Shown: in pieces, positions 50,654 through 64,000 of the stretch | How the letters are laid out: every line of letters begins with the position of its first letter | Numbering within the stretch: position 1 is the stretch's first letter | Source: Yersinia rochesterensis | Lineage (GTDB): Bacteria; Pseudomonadota; Gammaproteobacteria; Enterobacterales; Enterobacteriaceae | Length of the DNA: 64,000 nt | Direction: 5' to 3' | Assembly: GCF_003600645.1 (NCBI RefSeq) | Contig: NZ_CP032482.1 | Span: forward strand, 2,666,001 to 2,730,000 | Made by a program: the position numbers and the translations under genes | Notes under the pieces: generated by a model | The model's input: only the letters and a program-made list of their open reading frames with translations | Database searches by the model: none | What the model was told of the DNA's origin: nothing

Positions 50654-51691
50654 TCAATAGGTGTGGAACAATTTTTGAATTTCTTGTGGTTTTTGCGTTT
50701 GGGTTAATGCCAATTGCAACAGCACCCGTGCTTTTTGTGGATTAAGTGAGCCGGAGGCAACAAAGCCATATTTAGTATCATCCACTTCAGCATCTTCAGT
50801 GGTAGATCCGGTGGGGACACGGGATGAACGCACCACGGCAACGCCATTATGTGCTGCGGTTGCCAGTGTATCGAACACAGTATGATACAGGTTGCCGTTG
50901 CCCACACCGGCACTGACAATCCCTTTATAACCATCAGCAATCAATGCCTTAGCGGGCAAATCGGAGGCATTAGCATAGTTATAAATAATGCCCACTTTCG
51001 GCAACTCATTCAGCTTACTGATATCAAAAGCTGGCTGCCTTGGTGCCGGCTGATGCAAATAATTCACTTTACCATCATAGATATAGCCCAGTGGGCCAGT
51101 ATTAGGTGACTGGAAGGTTTGCACCGAGGTCGTATAGGTTTTCATCACATCACGGCCCGTCAATACCTGGTCATTCATGGCCACCAGCACCCCACGTTTA
51201 GCCGAGTTAGCATCACTGGCCACCACCACGGCATTGTAGAGGTTCAGTGGGCCATCAGCGCCCAGAGCCGTCGCCGGGCGCATTGCCCCCACCATCACTA
51301 CCGGCTTATCACAGTTGACGGTTAAGTCGAGAAAATAGGCAGTTTCCTCCAATGTATCCGTCCCATGGGTAATCACGAATCCGTCGGTTTTGGCACAATC
51401 AGCATTAATTTTTTTTGCCAATTTCAACCAAACTTCATCATTCATATCCTGAGAACCAATATTCACCACTTGCTCACCTTGAATATTGGCGAGTTTTTTC
51501 ATTTCTGGCACCGCGTCGACCAGGGCATCCACGCCCAGTTTACCGGCAGTATAGTTTGATTTAGTGGCTGAATCGCCGCCGCCGGCGATAGTTCCTCCGG
51601 TCGCCAACAAGGTGATATTGGGTAGAGCAAAGGCCGAACCACTGATCCCTGCTAAGATTCCGGCTAAGACAGTTAGCTTTATAGACTTCAT
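50654..51691 (-). CDS. ansB: Periplasmic L-asparaginase, type II
   Basis: AnsB hydrolyses asparagine to aspartate and ammonia in the periplasm; in E. coli it is made under anaerobiosis and supplies fumarate for respiration. A cleavable signal (MKSIKLTVLAGILAGISGSAFA) precedes the mature start LPNITLLATGGTIAGG. The catalytic threonines are in ATGGTIAGG and VITHGTDTLEET, with the Lys-Asp pair supported by GAMRPATALGADGPLN. Length 345. A GGAG site precedes the ATG. In E. coli ansB is elsewhere; here it lies between ycaP and ycaO, beside the anaerobic focA-pfl genes. FNR/CRP control is plausible but no good site was found. Confidence 0.96.
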   Translation of the reverse strand: MKSIKLTVLAGILAGISGSAFALPNITLLATGGTIAGGGDSATKSNYTAGKLGVDALVDAVPEMKKLANIQGEQVVNIGSQDMNDEVWLKLAKKINADCAKTDGFVITHGTDTLEETAYFLDLTVNCDKPVVMVGAMRPATALGADGPLNLYNAVVVASDANSAKRGVLVAMNDQVLTGRDVMKTYTTSVQTFQSPNTGPLGYIYDGKVNYLHQPAPRQPAFDISKLNELPKVGIIYNYANASDLPAKALIADGYKGIVSAGVGNGNLYHTVFDTLATAAHNGVAVVRSSRVPTGSTTEDAEVDDTKYGFVASGSLNPQKARVLLQLALTQTQKPQEIQKLFHTY

Positions 51692-51839
51692 ATTATGACT
51701 CCATCATTTATGAGCTAGCGAATTATCCGGAATATCCATATCAAAACTGTGACATTTACTGCGCTTTAGGAATACATGGAGCTATTAACTAAAACCCCGT
51801 ATGATTGCGCGTTTTTAGTACCGCCAAAAAGTGAAGACA

Positions 51840-53606
51840 ATGACCCAAACTTTTATTCCCGGCAAAGACGCCGCGCTGGAAGACTCCATCTCCCGCTTTC
51901 AGCAAAAACTGAGCGACCTCGGTTTTAATATTGAAGAAGCCTCTTGGCTGAATCCGGTTCCTCACGTTTGGTCGGTACATATCCGCGATCGTGACTGCCC
52001 GCTGTGCTTTACCAACGGCAAAGGCGCTAGCAAGAAAGCCGCATTGGCTTCGGCCTTGGGTGAATATTTCGAACGTTTATCCACTAACTATTTCTTTGCG
52101 GACTTCTATCTGGGCAAAGCCATTGCGGAAGGTGATTTTGTTCATTATCCGAATGAGAAATGGTTCCCCATTCCTGAAGATGATTTGTTACCGGAAGGTA
52201 TTCTGGATGAGCGCCTGCTGGCGTTTTACGATCCAGAAAACGAGCTGGTTAGCAGTGATTTGGTGGATTTACAGTCAGGTAACGCTGCACGCGGTATTTG
52301 CTCTCTGCCATTCATCCGCCAGTCAGATTTAGAAACTGTCTATATTCCGATGAATATTATCGGCAATCTGTATGTTTCAAACGGCATGTCTGCGGGGAAT
52401 ACCGCCAATGAAGCCCGCGTGCAAGCATTGTCTGAAGTGTTTGAACGTTCAGTGAAAAATCGCATTATCGCCGAATCTATCAGCTTGCCAGAGATCCCGG
52501 CCGACGTGTTAAATCGCTATCCGGGCGTGGTGGAAGCTATCGCCAAGCTGGAAGAGGAAGGTTTCCCGATCCTGTCTTACGATGCTTCTTTAGGCGGTGC
52601 TTATCCGGTCATTTGTGTGGTGCTGTTTAACCCATCCAACGGAACTTGTTTTGCTTCATTTGGCGCACACCCAGATTTCGGTGTAGCCCTTGAACGTACC
52701 GTGACTGAATTATTGCAAGGTCGTAGCCTTAAAGACTTGGATGTGTTTACCGCGCCAACCTTTGATGATGAAGAAGTGGCTGAACATACCAATCTGGAAA
52801 CACACTTTATCGATTCAAGCGGCTTAATCAGCTGGGATATGTTTAAACAACAAGCTGATTATCCTTTCGTGGATTGGAGCTTTAAAGGCACCACTGAAGA
52901 AGAGTTCGCCACCTTGATGGCTATCTTCAAGCAAGAAGATGCTGAAGTGTATATCGCTGATTATGAACATTTAAGTGTCTACGCCTGCCGGATTCTGGTG
53001 CCAGGCTGGTCAGATATTTACCCTGCTGAAGATTTGCTGATGGCGAACAACACCATGGGCGTGCATCTGCGCAGCACTTTACTGGCCCTGCCGGACACTG
53101 ATTGGCAGCCAGCACAATATCTGGAACTTATTCAGACCTTGGATGATGAAGGTTTAGATGATTTCGCCCGAGTCCGTGAGCTGCTGGGTATTGCCTCCGG
53201 TAAAGATAACGGCTGGTACACTCTGCGGGTTGGCGAGTTGAAATCCATGCTGGCCTTGGCGGGCGGTGATTTGGAACAAGCGCTAATTTGGGTCGAGTGG
53301 ACACAAGATTTCAACTCTTCTGTGTTCACTGCGAAACAGGCTAATTATTATCGTTGCCTGCAAACTCTGCTGTTGCTGACCCAAGAGCCAGAACGTGATG
53401 CAGCCCAGTATTATAGCGCTTTTGTGAAAATGTATGGTCAAGAGGCTGTAGAGGCCGCATCAGCGGCTATCGCCGGTGAAGAACGCTTTAATGGCCTGTT
53501 TAGTGTCGATGAAGACCTCAAAGCTCTACCAGCGCATCAAGCACTGCTGGGTGCTTATGCCAAATTACAGGCAGCAAAACGCCGTTATTGGGCAAAAAGC
53601 GAGTAA
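51840..53606 (+). CDS. ycaO: YcaO, ATP-dependent YcaO-family protein linked to S12 methylthiolation
   Basis: YcaO enzymes use ATP to activate amide backbones. In E. coli this one helps RimO methylthiolate ribosomal protein S12. Sequence hallmarks of the YcaO fold are ASALGEYFERLSTNYF (ATP/Mg site), SNGMSAGNTANEARVQALSEVFER and the FASFGAHPDFGVALERTVTELLQGR segment; the C-terminal ~150 residues form a helical TPR-like extension. No PxPxP C terminus, the mark of thiazole/oxazole-forming YcaOs, is present, and no precursor peptide or dehydrogenase gene is nearby. A GTG at 51831 extends it by three codons; ATG 51840 matches E. coli. Length 588. Confidence 0.94.
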   Translation: MTQTFIPGKDAALEDSISRFQQKLSDLGFNIEEASWLNPVPHVWSVHIRDRDCPLCFTNGKGASKKAALASALGEYFERLSTNYFFADFYLGKAIAEGDFVHYPNEKWFPIPEDDLLPEGILDERLLAFYDPENELVSSDLVDLQSGNAARGICSLPFIRQSDLETVYIPMNIIGNLYVSNGMSAGNTANEARVQALSEVFERSVKNRIIAESISLPEIPADVLNRYPGVVEAIAKLEEEGFPILSYDASLGGAYPVICVVLFNPSNGTCFASFGAHPDFGVALERTVTELLQGRSLKDLDVFTAPTFDDEEVAEHTNLETHFIDSSGLISWDMFKQQADYPFVDWSFKGTTEEEFATLMAIFKQEDAEVYIADYEHLSVYACRILVPGWSDIYPAEDLLMANNTMGVHLRSTLLALPDTDWQPAQYLELIQTLDDEGLDDFARVRELLGIASGKDNGWYTLRVGELKSMLALAGGDLEQALIWVEWTQDFNSSVFTAKQANYYRCLQTLLLLTQEPERDAAQYYSAFVKMYGQEAVEAASAAIAGEERFNGLFSVDEDLKALPAHQALLGAYAKLQAAKRRYWAKSE

Positions 53607-53609
53607 GCC

Positions 53610-54070
53610 CCGCTGCCCCACAGATTTTAGTTATCTGTCTGTTGGGGCGGTAATTAACCAATGAAGCGGCAAATGCCGCTTTTTTTATCTCAAGATTTCT
53701 CGCCTATTAATTTTTTGCAATTATTCCTGACTAAATTAAATACAAACACCGCAAGCCAACAATTGTTTTTGTCATAAAAAAACGTTACTTTCTGACGCCG
53801 CCTGAGGTAAAAAACAGCACCTTTAAACAAACATTATTTACTCATCAGATAAAACAGAGAAACAGGTAAATAAATAGTTAATTTTTAATGACAGCGATGA
53901 ATAAAAATAGCTACAAATACTGTTTTTATTTAACGTTCTCAACGGCTTTAAAACAGTGCAATCAAAAATATTTGTAAATATTAAAATATTTTTTTATTTT
54001 AAAAATCAAAAAGTTAAGCTCATTAAGCACACATTTTGTAGTGTTTTAAAGCGAACTAAACTCTCGCAAT
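53610..54070. other. ycaO-focA intergenic region, terminators and AT-rich upstream DNA
   Basis: An imperfect hairpin (GCCCCACAGA ... TCTGT ... TGGGGC, ~53615-53648) directly follows ycaO and a strong terminator comes next. From ~53700 to 54060 the DNA is very AT-rich, with A and T runs (for example AAATATTTG and TATTTTTTTATTTT near 53965-54000). No gene is seen. In E. coli the corresponding region carries several pfl promoters bound by FNR, ArcA and IHF; such sites are likely here but were not mapped apart from the FNR site. Confidence 0.5.
53664..53687 (+). terminator. Rho-independent terminator of ycaO
   Basis: The stem AAGCGGC / GCCGCTT with a four-base AAAT loop is followed by TTTTTTT. 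Confidence 0.88.
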
Positions 54071-54084
54071 ATGATCCATATCAA
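54071..54084 (+). promoter_or_regulatory. Probable FNR site of the focA-pflB promoter
   Basis: ATGATCCATATCAA differs from the FNR consensus TTGAT-N4-ATCAA by one base. Its centre (54077.5) is 41.5 bases before 54119, and TAGTAT at 54107-54112 is a well placed -10 for that start: the class II FNR activator arrangement. The focA GTG follows 31 bases later. Confidence 0.75.
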
Positions 54085-54149
54085 TTTTCACGCTATACTG
54101 CTTTGCTAGTATCTCGTTGTGCTTTATTAACCCTTAAGAGAGAGTTAGT

Positions 54150-55007
54150 GTGAAAGCTGACAACCCCTTCGATGCATTATTACCTGCGGCAATGGCTAAA
54201 GTAGCCGAAGATGCCGGTGTCTATAAAGCCACCAAGCATCCGCTAAAAACTTTTTATTTAGCGATTACTGCTGGTGTGTTTATTTCAATTGCGTTTGTTT
54301 TTTATATTACAGCGACTACCGGTACCGCAGGCGTGCCTTTCGGCTTTGCCAAGTTGGTGGGTGGTATTTGTTTCTCCCTAGGGCTAATGTTAGTTGTGGT
54401 ATGTGGTGGTGATCTTTTCACTTCTACCGTGCTCACAACTGTAGCCAAAGCCAGTGGCCGTATTACCTGGCGTCAACTGGGATGCAACTGGGTTAATGTC
54501 TATATTGGGAACCTTTGCGGTGCGCTATTTTTCGTGTGCCTTATTTGGTTTGCGGGACAACATACGGTGGCAAATGGTCAATGGGGTCTGAATGTTTTAC
54601 AAACAGCCGACCACAAATTGCACCATACTTTTGTTGAAGCAGTCTGTTTAGGCATTCTGGCTAACTTAATGGTCTGCCTGGCGGTTTGGATGAGTTACTC
54701 CGGCCGTACCATAATGGACAAAATGTTTGCGATGATTTTACCGGTGGGAATGTTTGTTGCCAGCGGCTTTGAGCATAGCATCGCAAATATGTTTATGATC
54801 CCTATGGGTATTGTGATTAAAAACTTCGCATCGCCTGAGTTTTGGCAATCCATAGGATCTGCACCGGAGCAATTTGCTCACTTAACCGTAAGTAACTTTA
54901 TTATTGATAACCTGATTCCAGTCACTATTGGCAACATCATTGGTGGCGGATTATTGGTAGGGTTGACTTACTGGATAATTTATCTGCGCGGTGACCAGCA
55001 ACATTAA
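54150..55007 (+). CDS. focA: FocA, formate channel
   Basis: FocA is a pentameric formate/nitrite transporter-family channel moving formate across the inner membrane during mixed-acid fermentation. Six membrane helices are visible; family landmarks are [26 protein letters not shown] and the pore histidine in [16 protein letters not shown]. Translation starts at GTG 54150 with an AAGAGAGAG leader, and the N terminus ([25 protein letters not shown]) is the conserved gating segment. Length 285 as in E. coli. pflB begins 52 bases after the stop, so the two share a transcript. Confidence 0.97.
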   Translation: MKADNPFDALLPAAMAKVAEDAGVYKATKHPLKTFYLAITAGVFISIAFVFYITATTGTAGVPFGFAKLVGGICFSLGLMLVVVCGGDLFTSTVLTTVAKASGRITWRQLGCNWVNVYIGNLCGALFFVCLIWFAGQHTVANGQWGLNVLQTADHKLHHTFVEAVCLGILANLMVCLAVWMSYSGRTIMDKMFAMILPVGMFVASGFEHSIANMFMIPMGIVIKNFASPEFWQSIGSAPEQFAHLTVSNFIIDNLIPVTIGNIIGGGLLVGLTYWIIYLRGDQQH

Positions 55008-55059
55008 GTGTGGCCGCACACGGTTTTCGAAGAAATTCACATTAAAAGGTAGATGCATT

Positions 55060-57342
<2,283 letters not shown>

Positions 57343-57366
57343 GTTCTAACTAAAATAGATTAAACT

Positions 57367-57397
57367 AAAAGGCTCCACCTTAGTGGGGCCTTTATTT
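57367..57397 (+). terminator. Terminator between pflB and pflA
   Basis: GGCTCCAC pairs with GTGGGGCC (one wobble) around CTTA, flanked by an A run and TTTATTT. Read-through would leave pflA at a lower level than pflB, fitting its catalytic role. Confidence 0.85.
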
Positions 57398-57420
57398 ATC
57401 CAGTATTGGAGTAACCTGCA

Positions 57421-58161
57421 ATGTCCGTACTTGGCCGCATTCACTCATTCGAATCCTGTGGCACCGTTGACGGCCCGGGTATTCGATTTATCGTGTTCTT
57501 CCAAGGCTGCTTAATGCGCTGCCTGTATTGCCATAACCGTGATACCTGGGATACCCACGGCGGTAAAGAAGTTACTGTCGATGAATTGGTCAAAGAAGCC
57601 GTGACTTATCGTCACTTTATGAATGCTTCTGGTGGCGGTGTGACTGCCTCCGGTGGCGAAGCTATCTTGCAAGCAGAATTTGTTCGTGATTGGTTCCGTG
57701 CTTGTCATGAAGAAGGTATTCATACTTGCCTGGACACTAACGGTTTTGTACGTCGCTATGATCCAGTGATTGATGAACTATTAGACGCCACAGATTTAGT
57801 CATGCTGGATTTAAAACAGATGGATGACAGCGTGCATCAAAATCTGGTCGGTGTGTCCAATCACCGAACGCTGGAATTTGCCCGCTACTTAGCAAAACGT
57901 AATCAGAAAACCTGGGTTCGTTATGTGGTGGTTCCGGGTTGGTCAGATGACGACAAATCAGCCCATATGCTGGGTGAGTTTACTCAGAACATGACCAATA
58001 TCGAGAAAATCGAATTGTTGCCTTACCACGAATTGGGTAAGCACAAATGGATTGCCATGGGTGAAGAGTACAAATTGGATGGGGTAAAACCCCCGACCAA
58101 AGAAATTATGGACCGTGTGAAGGGTATTCTGGAAAGTTATGGTCACAAAGTGATCTATTAA
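57421..58161 (+). CDS. pflA: Pyruvate formate-lyase 1 activating enzyme
   Basis: PflA is a radical SAM enzyme that places the glycyl radical on PflB. The 4Fe-4S cysteines are in the CxxxCxxC motif [15 protein letters not shown] (~30-44); ASGGEAILQ (the SAM-binding GGE motif) and VMLDLKQMD follow. Length 246 as in E. coli. It follows pflB with a terminator between them. A terminator closes the unit. Confidence 0.97.
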   Translation: MSVLGRIHSFESCGTVDGPGIRFIVFFQGCLMRCLYCHNRDTWDTHGGKEVTVDELVKEAVTYRHFMNASGGGVTASGGEAILQAEFVRDWFRACHEEGIHTCLDTNGFVRRYDPVIDELLDATDLVMLDLKQMDDSVHQNLVGVSNHRTLEFARYLAKRNQKTWVRYVVVPGWSDDDKSAHMLGEFTQNMTNIEKIELLPYHELGKHKWIAMGEEYKLDGVKPPTKEIMDRVKGILESYGHKVIY

Positions 58162-58191
58162 TACCCATCAATAACACGCTGATTTTTAATC

Positions 58192-58232
58192 ATGCCGCCA
58201 TGCAAGGTTTACCCCACTGGCGGCATTTTTTT
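58192..58232 (+). terminator. Rho-independent terminator of pflA
   Basis: ATGCCGCCA pairs with TGGCGGCAT (9 bp), with a 17-base loop, followed by TTTTTTA. It lies about 30 bases after the pflA stop and also separates it from the convergent ycaD. Confidence 0.85.
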
Positions 58233-58237
58233 AGCGG

Positions 58238-59386
58238 TTATACTGCCGCGTAAGGTGTTTTTTGCTGATCGGGTTTGCGCAGCAACATCATTAAATACAC
58301 CAAAGCCACACCCGCAATCATGATGAACAAAAGATTGTCTGAATAGCGCTGCATTAGCAATGAAGTCATCGTCGGCCCAGTCAGGCTACCAATGGTATAA
58401 CTCATCAAGAGCGCCTGATTCATTGCGACCAACTCATCAGCACTGGCCTTTTCACAGGCCCAGGCCATGGCAACCGGGTATAGAGTAAAACCGGCGCATC
58501 CCAAAATAAACAATGCCGGAGCAAGCGCATAGTTACCCAAAACCGCCACGCTGCCGAGAATCACAACAAACACCTGAATGCGCAGCACTAACAAGCGGCC
58601 ATAGCGGTCTGCCATTTTACCAATTGGCCACTGCCCAATAATCCCTGAACTGACCAGCAGTGCCATCCACCACCCGACACTGGCATCACTCATCCCTTGA
58701 TGGGATAAATACAACGGCAGCAACCCATAGAGCGAACCTAATAACACACCGGAGATAATGCAGCCATTAATCCCCAAACGTGCGCTACGGCGCTTTAGCA
58801 TCGGCCAAACCGCAATATGGGGTAACTCGCCGCTCCCTTGATGCGAGAAATGCGCAAATAGCAGCGGTAGCATGGCAGTAATGACCAACGCACTGACCCA
58901 CGGGATAACATTAAGCAGTTGAGTCGAGACAACGCCTAAGAGTAATTGCCCAGTGACAGTACCCAGATAGTAGATCATCATGTAAGCCGCCAGTAGTTGG
59001 CCACGGTTGGTTACCGTACCACTACGCAGTAGCGCACTTTCGACTATGACCCAAATTAATGCACACGCCACACCGGCAAAAAAGCGCCACCCCAGCCAGC
59101 TCCAAAAATCAACCGACAGCATCAACCCACAAGTCGCCAGCGCGAATAAAATGCAGGAGTAATGATAACTGCGATTAAAGCCCAATTGCTGGATAAACCG
59201 CCCGGCAATCAATGTCCCGACCAGGTTCCCGCTAAAATATGACGAGCTAACCATCCCCACTTGCCAGGTCGACAATTGTTGATGAGATAACCATAAGGGA
59301 ACTAATGTATTCAAAACCGCGATAGAAATCGTAAACAGCAAAAGCCCACAGAGCAAAAGCAGCACCGGGCGAGAATATGCGGACAT
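58238..59386 (-). CDS. ycaD: YcaD, MFS transporter of unknown substrate
   Basis: This 382-residue protein has about twelve hydrophobic helices and MFS features such as [25 protein letters not shown] and [14 protein letters not shown] between helices. Size and position between pfl and serS match E. coli YcaD, whose substrate is not known. It converges on pflA. The 218 bp upstream hold the serS terminator and no other gene. Confidence 0.92.
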   Translation of the reverse strand: MSAYSRPVLLLLCGLLLFTISIAVLNTLVPLWLSHQQLSTWQVGMVSSSYFSGNLVGTLIAGRFIQQLGFNRSYHYSCILFALATCGLMLSVDFWSWLGWRFFAGVACALIWVIVESALLRSGTVTNRGQLLAAYMMIYYLGTVTGQLLLGVVSTQLLNVIPWVSALVITAMLPLLFAHFSHQGSGELPHIAVWPMLKRRSARLGINGCIISGVLLGSLYGLLPLYLSHQGMSDASVGWWMALLVSSGIIGQWPIGKMADRYGRLLVLRIQVFVVILGSVAVLGNYALAPALFILGCAGFTLYPVAMAWACEKASADELVAMNQALLMSYTIGSLTGPTMTSLLMQRYSDNLLFIMIAGVALVYLMMLLRKPDQQKTPYAAV

Positions 59387-59532
59387 AATAAGACAGAGGC
59401 CGTCGGGACAAGGGAAGTGAGCGCATCATGCCACTGGTGATAAAAAAGTCAATTACATCACGAGAGTGGATAGCACGATATGTTGTTGGATAAATCTCTG
59501 CGCCCTTAATCCCGGGTATTCGCTGATAATCG

Positions 59533-59561
59533 CAAAAAGAAAAAGCCCCCAAGGGGGCTTT
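59533..59561 (-). terminator. Rho-independent terminator of serS
   Basis: AAAGCCCCC pairs with GGGGGCTTT; on the minus strand the stem is followed by TTCTTTTT. It lies about 44 bases after the serS stop. Confidence 0.88.
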
Positions 59562-59604
59562 ATAACTGCCTGATAACTAAGCGAGATAAATTGACTCGCG
59601 GCTA

Positions 59605-61026
<1,422 letters not shown>

Positions 61027-61068
61027 TTAGCCGTTCTATATAGCGCTAACCTTACCGCAACAGCAAGG

Positions 61069-62412
61069 CTAGCGGTAGCGTTTTATCGGGCTATTTTGAT
61101 CCTGCTCAGCCAGCCATGCCAGCTTTTCACCAATTTTGCCTTCCAGACCTCGGGATGACGGTAAATAGTAGCGGGTTGTGGCCATTTCTGGCGGGAAATA
61201 GTTCTCACCGGCAGCATAAGCATGTTGTTCATCATGGGCATAACGGTATTCAGCCCCTAACCCCATTTCTTTCATGAGTTTGGTTGGCGCATTACGCAGA
61301 TGTTCCGGCACATCAAAATCAGGTTTATCACGCGCATCCTGCATGGCGGCTTTAAACGCCGTGTAAACCGCATTACTTTTCGGCGCACAAGCCAAATAAA
61401 CAATCGCCTGAGCAATCGCTCGCTCACCTTCCGCCGGACCAACACGGGTAAAACAGTCCCATGCTGATATAGCCACTTGCATTGCGCGAGGATCGGCATT
61501 ACCGATATCTTCCGATGCAATGGCTAATAAACGCCGAGCCACATAGAGCGGATCACCGCCTGCCGTGATAATTCGCGCATACCAATACAAGGCGGCATCG
61601 GGCGCGGACCCACGAATAGACTTATGGACTGCCGAGATAAGGTCATAATAACGATCGCCTTTATTATCAAAGCGCGCACTACGTTCGCCAGACACCTCTT
61701 TCAGTAAGTCAGGGGTCAATACCCGCACCCCATTGGCATCTATTTCTGCCATATCTGCCATCATTTCAAGGCTATTCAAGGCCCGGCGCGCATCGCCTCC
61801 CACCAATTCAGACATCATACGGCGAGTTTCATCTGGCAGTTTTATATTCTGCCCACCATAGCCTCGACTGCTGTCTGACATGGCTTGCTCAATAACTTTT
61901 TCAATATCGGCAGCGGTGAGAGCTTTCAGCAAATAGACCCTAGCTCTGGAGAGCAACGCCGAATTCAGTTCAAATGACGGGTTTTCTGTCGTGGCGCCAA
62001 TAAAGGTGATGGTACCATCTTCAATATGAGGTAAAAACGCATCTTGCTGACTTTTATTGAAACGATGGACTTCATCGACAAATAAAATTGTCCGCCGACC
62101 TGCATCACGATTTTGCCGCGCGCGCTCAATCGCTTCGCGAATCTCTTTAATGCCAGAGGTCACCGCTGAAATACGTTCGACATCCGCCTGACCATAGCGG
62201 CCAATAATTTCTGCCAAAGTAGTTTTGCCGGTCCCCGGCGGCCCCCAGAGGATCATCGAGTGTAATTGTCCAGCAACGATCGCCCGCGGTAACGGTTTAC
62301 CCGGTGCCAGCAAATGCTGCTGACCAATATATTGTTCCAACGTCAAAGGCCGCATCCGCGCGGCCAATGGCTGAAATTCATTCTGGGAAAAATCGAGGGA
62401 CATATTACTCAC
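61069..62412 (-). CDS. rarA: RarA (MgsA), replication-associated recombination ATPase
   Basis: RarA is a clamp-loader-like AAA+ ATPase acting at stalled replication forks. Walker [19 protein letters not shown] and Walker [23 protein letters not shown] are clear, with sensor regions [22 protein letters not shown], a lid and a C-terminal tetramerisation domain. The 447 residues equal the E. coli length. It lies eight bases after the lolA stop; lolA-rarA form one transcript, as in E. coli. Confidence 0.97.
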   Translation of the reverse strand: MSNMSLDFSQNEFQPLAARMRPLTLEQYIGQQHLLAPGKPLPRAIVAGQLHSMILWGPPGTGKTTLAEIIGRYGQADVERISAVTSGIKEIREAIERARQNRDAGRRTILFVDEVHRFNKSQQDAFLPHIEDGTITFIGATTENPSFELNSALLSRARVYLLKALTAADIEKVIEQAMSDSSRGYGGQNIKLPDETRRMMSELVGGDARRALNSLEMMADMAEIDANGVRVLTPDLLKEVSGERSARFDNKGDRYYDLISAVHKSIRGSAPDAALYWYARIITAGGDPLYVARRLLAIASEDIGNADPRAMQVAISAWDCFTRVGPAEGERAIAQAIVYLACAPKSNAVYTAFKAAMQDARDKPDFDVPEHLRNAPTKLMKEMGLGAEYRYAHDEQHAYAAGENYFPPEMATTRYYLPSSRGLEGKIGEKLAWLAEQDQNSPIKRYR

Positions 62413-62419
62413 ACTGACC

Positions 62420-63031
62420 TCACTGCCGCTGGTCGTCCAGCGTCACACCTTTTGGTAGGGTAAATTTAAATTTACTGGCATCCGCAGAGCTATTTTGCTG
62501 ACCTTTCAGCGTATAAGCACTGCGCTGCCCATCTTGCTCAATCGCAGTAAAGCTTTTGATAGTGCCCGTTGGCGTTACCGTGATAGCAAATTGCTTCAAA
62601 TTGCCACTGGCGCTTTTCGGCGTAAGTTCAAAATCATCACCTTTCTGCTTCACATTATACTGTTTCCAGTCATCCGGGTTATTGCGAGTAATCAGCATAA
62701 ATGGCGTATTACCTGTGGCATTTTTCAACCAGGTCGCTGTGGCCTGTTCAACAAACGGGTTATAGAACCACAGTGTTTCACCATCAGAAATCAAGACACT
62801 CTCGTCAGGGGAGGTCATATGCCAGTTAAACAAATTTGGCCGTTTCACCCATAGCTCCCCCTCACCCTCTTGCACTGCTGTACCCTCTGAGCTGGTCACT
62901 TTTTGCGAGAAGTTAGCGTGGAAACTGTTTACCTTGCTCAGGCGTCCTTGTAAGTCGGAGCTGGCATCTGCCAGCGCGTGAGCTGAAATTAAACCCGATA
63001 ACAGACAGCAAGCAACAAGCAGTTTTTTCAT
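62420..63031 (-). CDS. lolA: LolA, periplasmic lipoprotein carrier
   Basis: LolA ferries lipoproteins from the LolCDE exporter to LolB at the outer membrane. A signal peptide ([21 protein letters not shown]) precedes the mature [20 protein letters not shown], and the conserved [36 protein letters not shown] and [11 protein letters not shown] segments form the open beta barrel. The frame opens to 63079 but ATG 63031 gives the 203-residue length of E. coli. It lies between ftsK and rarA as expected. Confidence 0.97.
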   Translation of the reverse strand: MKKLLVACCLLSGLISAHALADASSDLQGRLSKVNSFHANFSQKVTSSEGTAVQEGEGELWVKRPNLFNWHMTSPDESVLISDGETLWFYNPFVEQATATWLKNATGNTPFMLITRNNPDDWKQYNVKQKGDDFELTPKSASGNLKQFAITVTPTGTIKSFTAIEQDGQRSAYTLKGQQNSSADASKFKFTLPKGVTLDDQRQ

Positions 63032-63243
63032 TATTCTAAGTACCTTATAAAATTCATTGCGCCCTAATCGGGCCACCACAAAGGCGAATTCAGTGAGCGA
63101 GTTATATTGTCACTCTATGTGCCGTTTAAGTCTATGACTGGTAAGCTGAATGCATACCATAAACCTGACCACTTTAGCTGAAGTATTTCCGTTTCGTTAG
63201 CATATTAATCTGATAAATCTGAGGTTTACGCTTCTTTGCATAA

Positions 63244-63260
63244 GGGCCGCAAAGCGGCCC
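63244..63260 (-). terminator. Hairpin after ftsK, possible terminator
   Basis: GGGCCGC pairs with GCGGCCC around AAA, about 30 bases after the ftsK stop. On the minus strand only TTATGC follows, so termination may be weak. Confidence 0.5.
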
Positions 63261-63290
63261 TGTCTATGTTAACTACCTCAAAACAAGATA

Positions 63291-64000
63291 TTACTCGTGT
63301 GGAGGCGGAGCCAAGACTTCACGATTCCCGTTATGGCCGGGCGTACTGACAATCTGCTGGGCTTCCATCTGCTCAATAATCCGTGCCGCACGGTTATAGC
63401 CGATACGGAATTGGCGCTGTACCCCGGAGATAGACGCACGGCGCTTCTCCAGGACAAAGTTCACCGCTTGGTCAAACAGTGGGTCCAATTCTTCGTCGCT
63501 ATCCAAGCCAAGGCTACCGCCTTCACCATCCTCACTACCACTGAGAATGCTCTCAATGTATTGAGGACGACCACGAGCTTTCCAATCATTAACCACCGCG
63601 TGCACTTCCTGATCGCGGACAAAAGCGCCGTGAACACGTACCGGAATTGAGGAATTAGGTGCCATATACAGCATATCCCCCATCCCCAGTAGCGATTCTG
63701 CACCACCTTGATCAAGGATAGTTCGCGAATCTATCTTGCTGGAAACCGTAAATGCGATGCGGGTCGGAATGTTGGCTTTAATGAGGCCTGTAATCACATC
63801 CACAGACGGGCGCTGAGTTGCCAAGACTAAATGAATCCCAGCAGCTCGGGCTTTTTGCGCCAAACGCGCAATTAGCTCTTCAACTTTCTTGCCCACTGTC
63901 ATCATCAGGTCAGCAAATTCATCCACCATCACCACGATATAAGGCAATTTCACCAACATTGGCGGTGAAATATCCATACTATCAGAGGGTTTCCAGAATG
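63291..64000 (-). CDS. ftsK: DNA translocase FtsK, C-terminal part (runs off the window edge)
   Basis: Only about 236 C-terminal codons are inside the window; the frame is open to the edge and the first full codons read FWKPSDSMD. FtsK pumps DNA at the septum and activates XerCD at dif. Visible are the Walker B region [24 protein letters not shown], the RecA-like end ([16 protein letters not shown], [21 protein letters not shown]), and the winged-helix gamma domain ([39 protein letters not shown]) that reads KOPS sites. The ATG at 63977 is internal. lolA lies downstream on the same strand. Confidence 0.96.
   Translation of the reverse strand, partial: FWKPSDSMDISPPMLVKLPYIVVMVDEFADLMMTVGKKVEELIARLAQKARAAGIHLVLATQRPSVDVITGLIKANIPTRIAFTVSSKIDSRTILDQGGAESLLGMGDMLYMAPNSSIPVRVHGAFVRDQEVHAVVNDWKARGRPQYIESILSGSEDGEGGSLGLDSDEELDPLFDQAVNFVLEKRRASISGVQRQFRIGYNRAARIIEQMEAQQIVSTPGHNGNREVLAPPPHE

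Noticed and set aside
51731..51744. FNR-like sequence AATATCCATATCAA upstream of ansB
   Set aside because: Only one half matches TTGAT-N4-ATCAA, and its centre is about 46 bases before the ATG, leaving no normal spacing for a start site upstream of the ribosome-binding site.
51840..53606. ycaO as part of a ribosomal peptide natural-product cluster
   Set aside because: The flanking genes are ansB and focA; no precursor peptide, dehydrogenase or E1-like partner is present, no PxPxP C terminus is seen, and it is the conserved core-genome YcaO.
53956..54153. 65-codon plus-strand frame before focA
   Set aside because: It is low-complexity lysine/phenylalanine-rich sequence from AT-rich promoter DNA and overlaps the FNR site and -10 of focA.

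Overview
The window is a stretch of enterobacterial core chromosome, most likely from Yersinia, probably a Y. enterocolitica-like species; the exact species cannot be fixed from this sequence. Nearly every protein is recognisable as an orthologue of an E. coli gene from the 21-22 min region (ftsK-lolA-rarA-serS, pfl, serC-aroA-cmk-rpsA-ihfB, msbA-lpxK-kdsB, muk, asnS-ompF-aspC, pepN, pyrD, uup, pqi). Yersinia is suggested by the PncB sequence, by ansB between ycaO and ycaP, by an HglS/YdcJ-type gene beside lpxK, and by several ~125-127 bp ERIC elements ending in TATACCC / GGGTATA.

Layout. 1-5.2 kb (minus): the pqiABC envelope lipid-transport operon, then uup. 5.1-10.5 kb: rlmL, ycbX (plus), zapC and pyrD, with ERIC copies around them. 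10.7-19.8 kb: pepN diverging from pncB, then asnS, ompF and aspC on the plus strand. 19.8-25.3 kb (minus): a CSS-EAL c-di-GMP phosphodiesterase, gloC and two peptidoglycan enzymes (mepK, ldtD). 25.6-32.9 kb (minus): the mukB-mukE-mukF-cmoM unit with overlapping genes. 33-36.5 kb: elyC, ycbJ, ycaR-kdsB and an unusual cold-shock-domain gene. 37.1-43.6 kb: an HglS-like gene (plus) converging on lpxK-msbA-comEC. 44-50.5 kb (minus): ihfB, rpsA, cmk, aroA, serC, ycaP. 50.6-58.2 kb: ansB (minus), ycaO, then focA-pflB-pflA (plus). 58.2-64 kb (minus): ycaD, serS, rarA, lolA and the 3' end of ftsK.

Functionally the window combines envelope building (pqi, ompF, lpxK-msbA, kdsB, lolA, ldtD, mepK, elyC), chromosome organisation and division (mukBEF, ftsK, zapC, ihfB), translation (asnS, serS, rpsA, rlmL, cmoM), biosynthesis (pyrD, pncB, aroA, serC, aspC) and anaerobic pyruvate metabolism (focA-pflB-pflA). 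No phage, integron, insertion sequence, CRISPR array, tRNA or rRNA gene was seen.

I did not find a convincing new multi-gene system. The most interesting unexplained signals are small: a textbook CRP palindrome with no obvious target (36.07 kb), a 660 bp hairpin-rich gap upstream of the divergent cold-shock gene, a near-perfect 27 bp palindrome between pepN and pncB, and an ERIC element that reaches to the 5' end of pqiA and creates a misleading upstream start. Start codons were revised from the longest open frame where a ribosome-binding site or remembered E. coli orthologue supports it. Comparisons with E. coli and Yersinia proteins are from memory, not from alignments.
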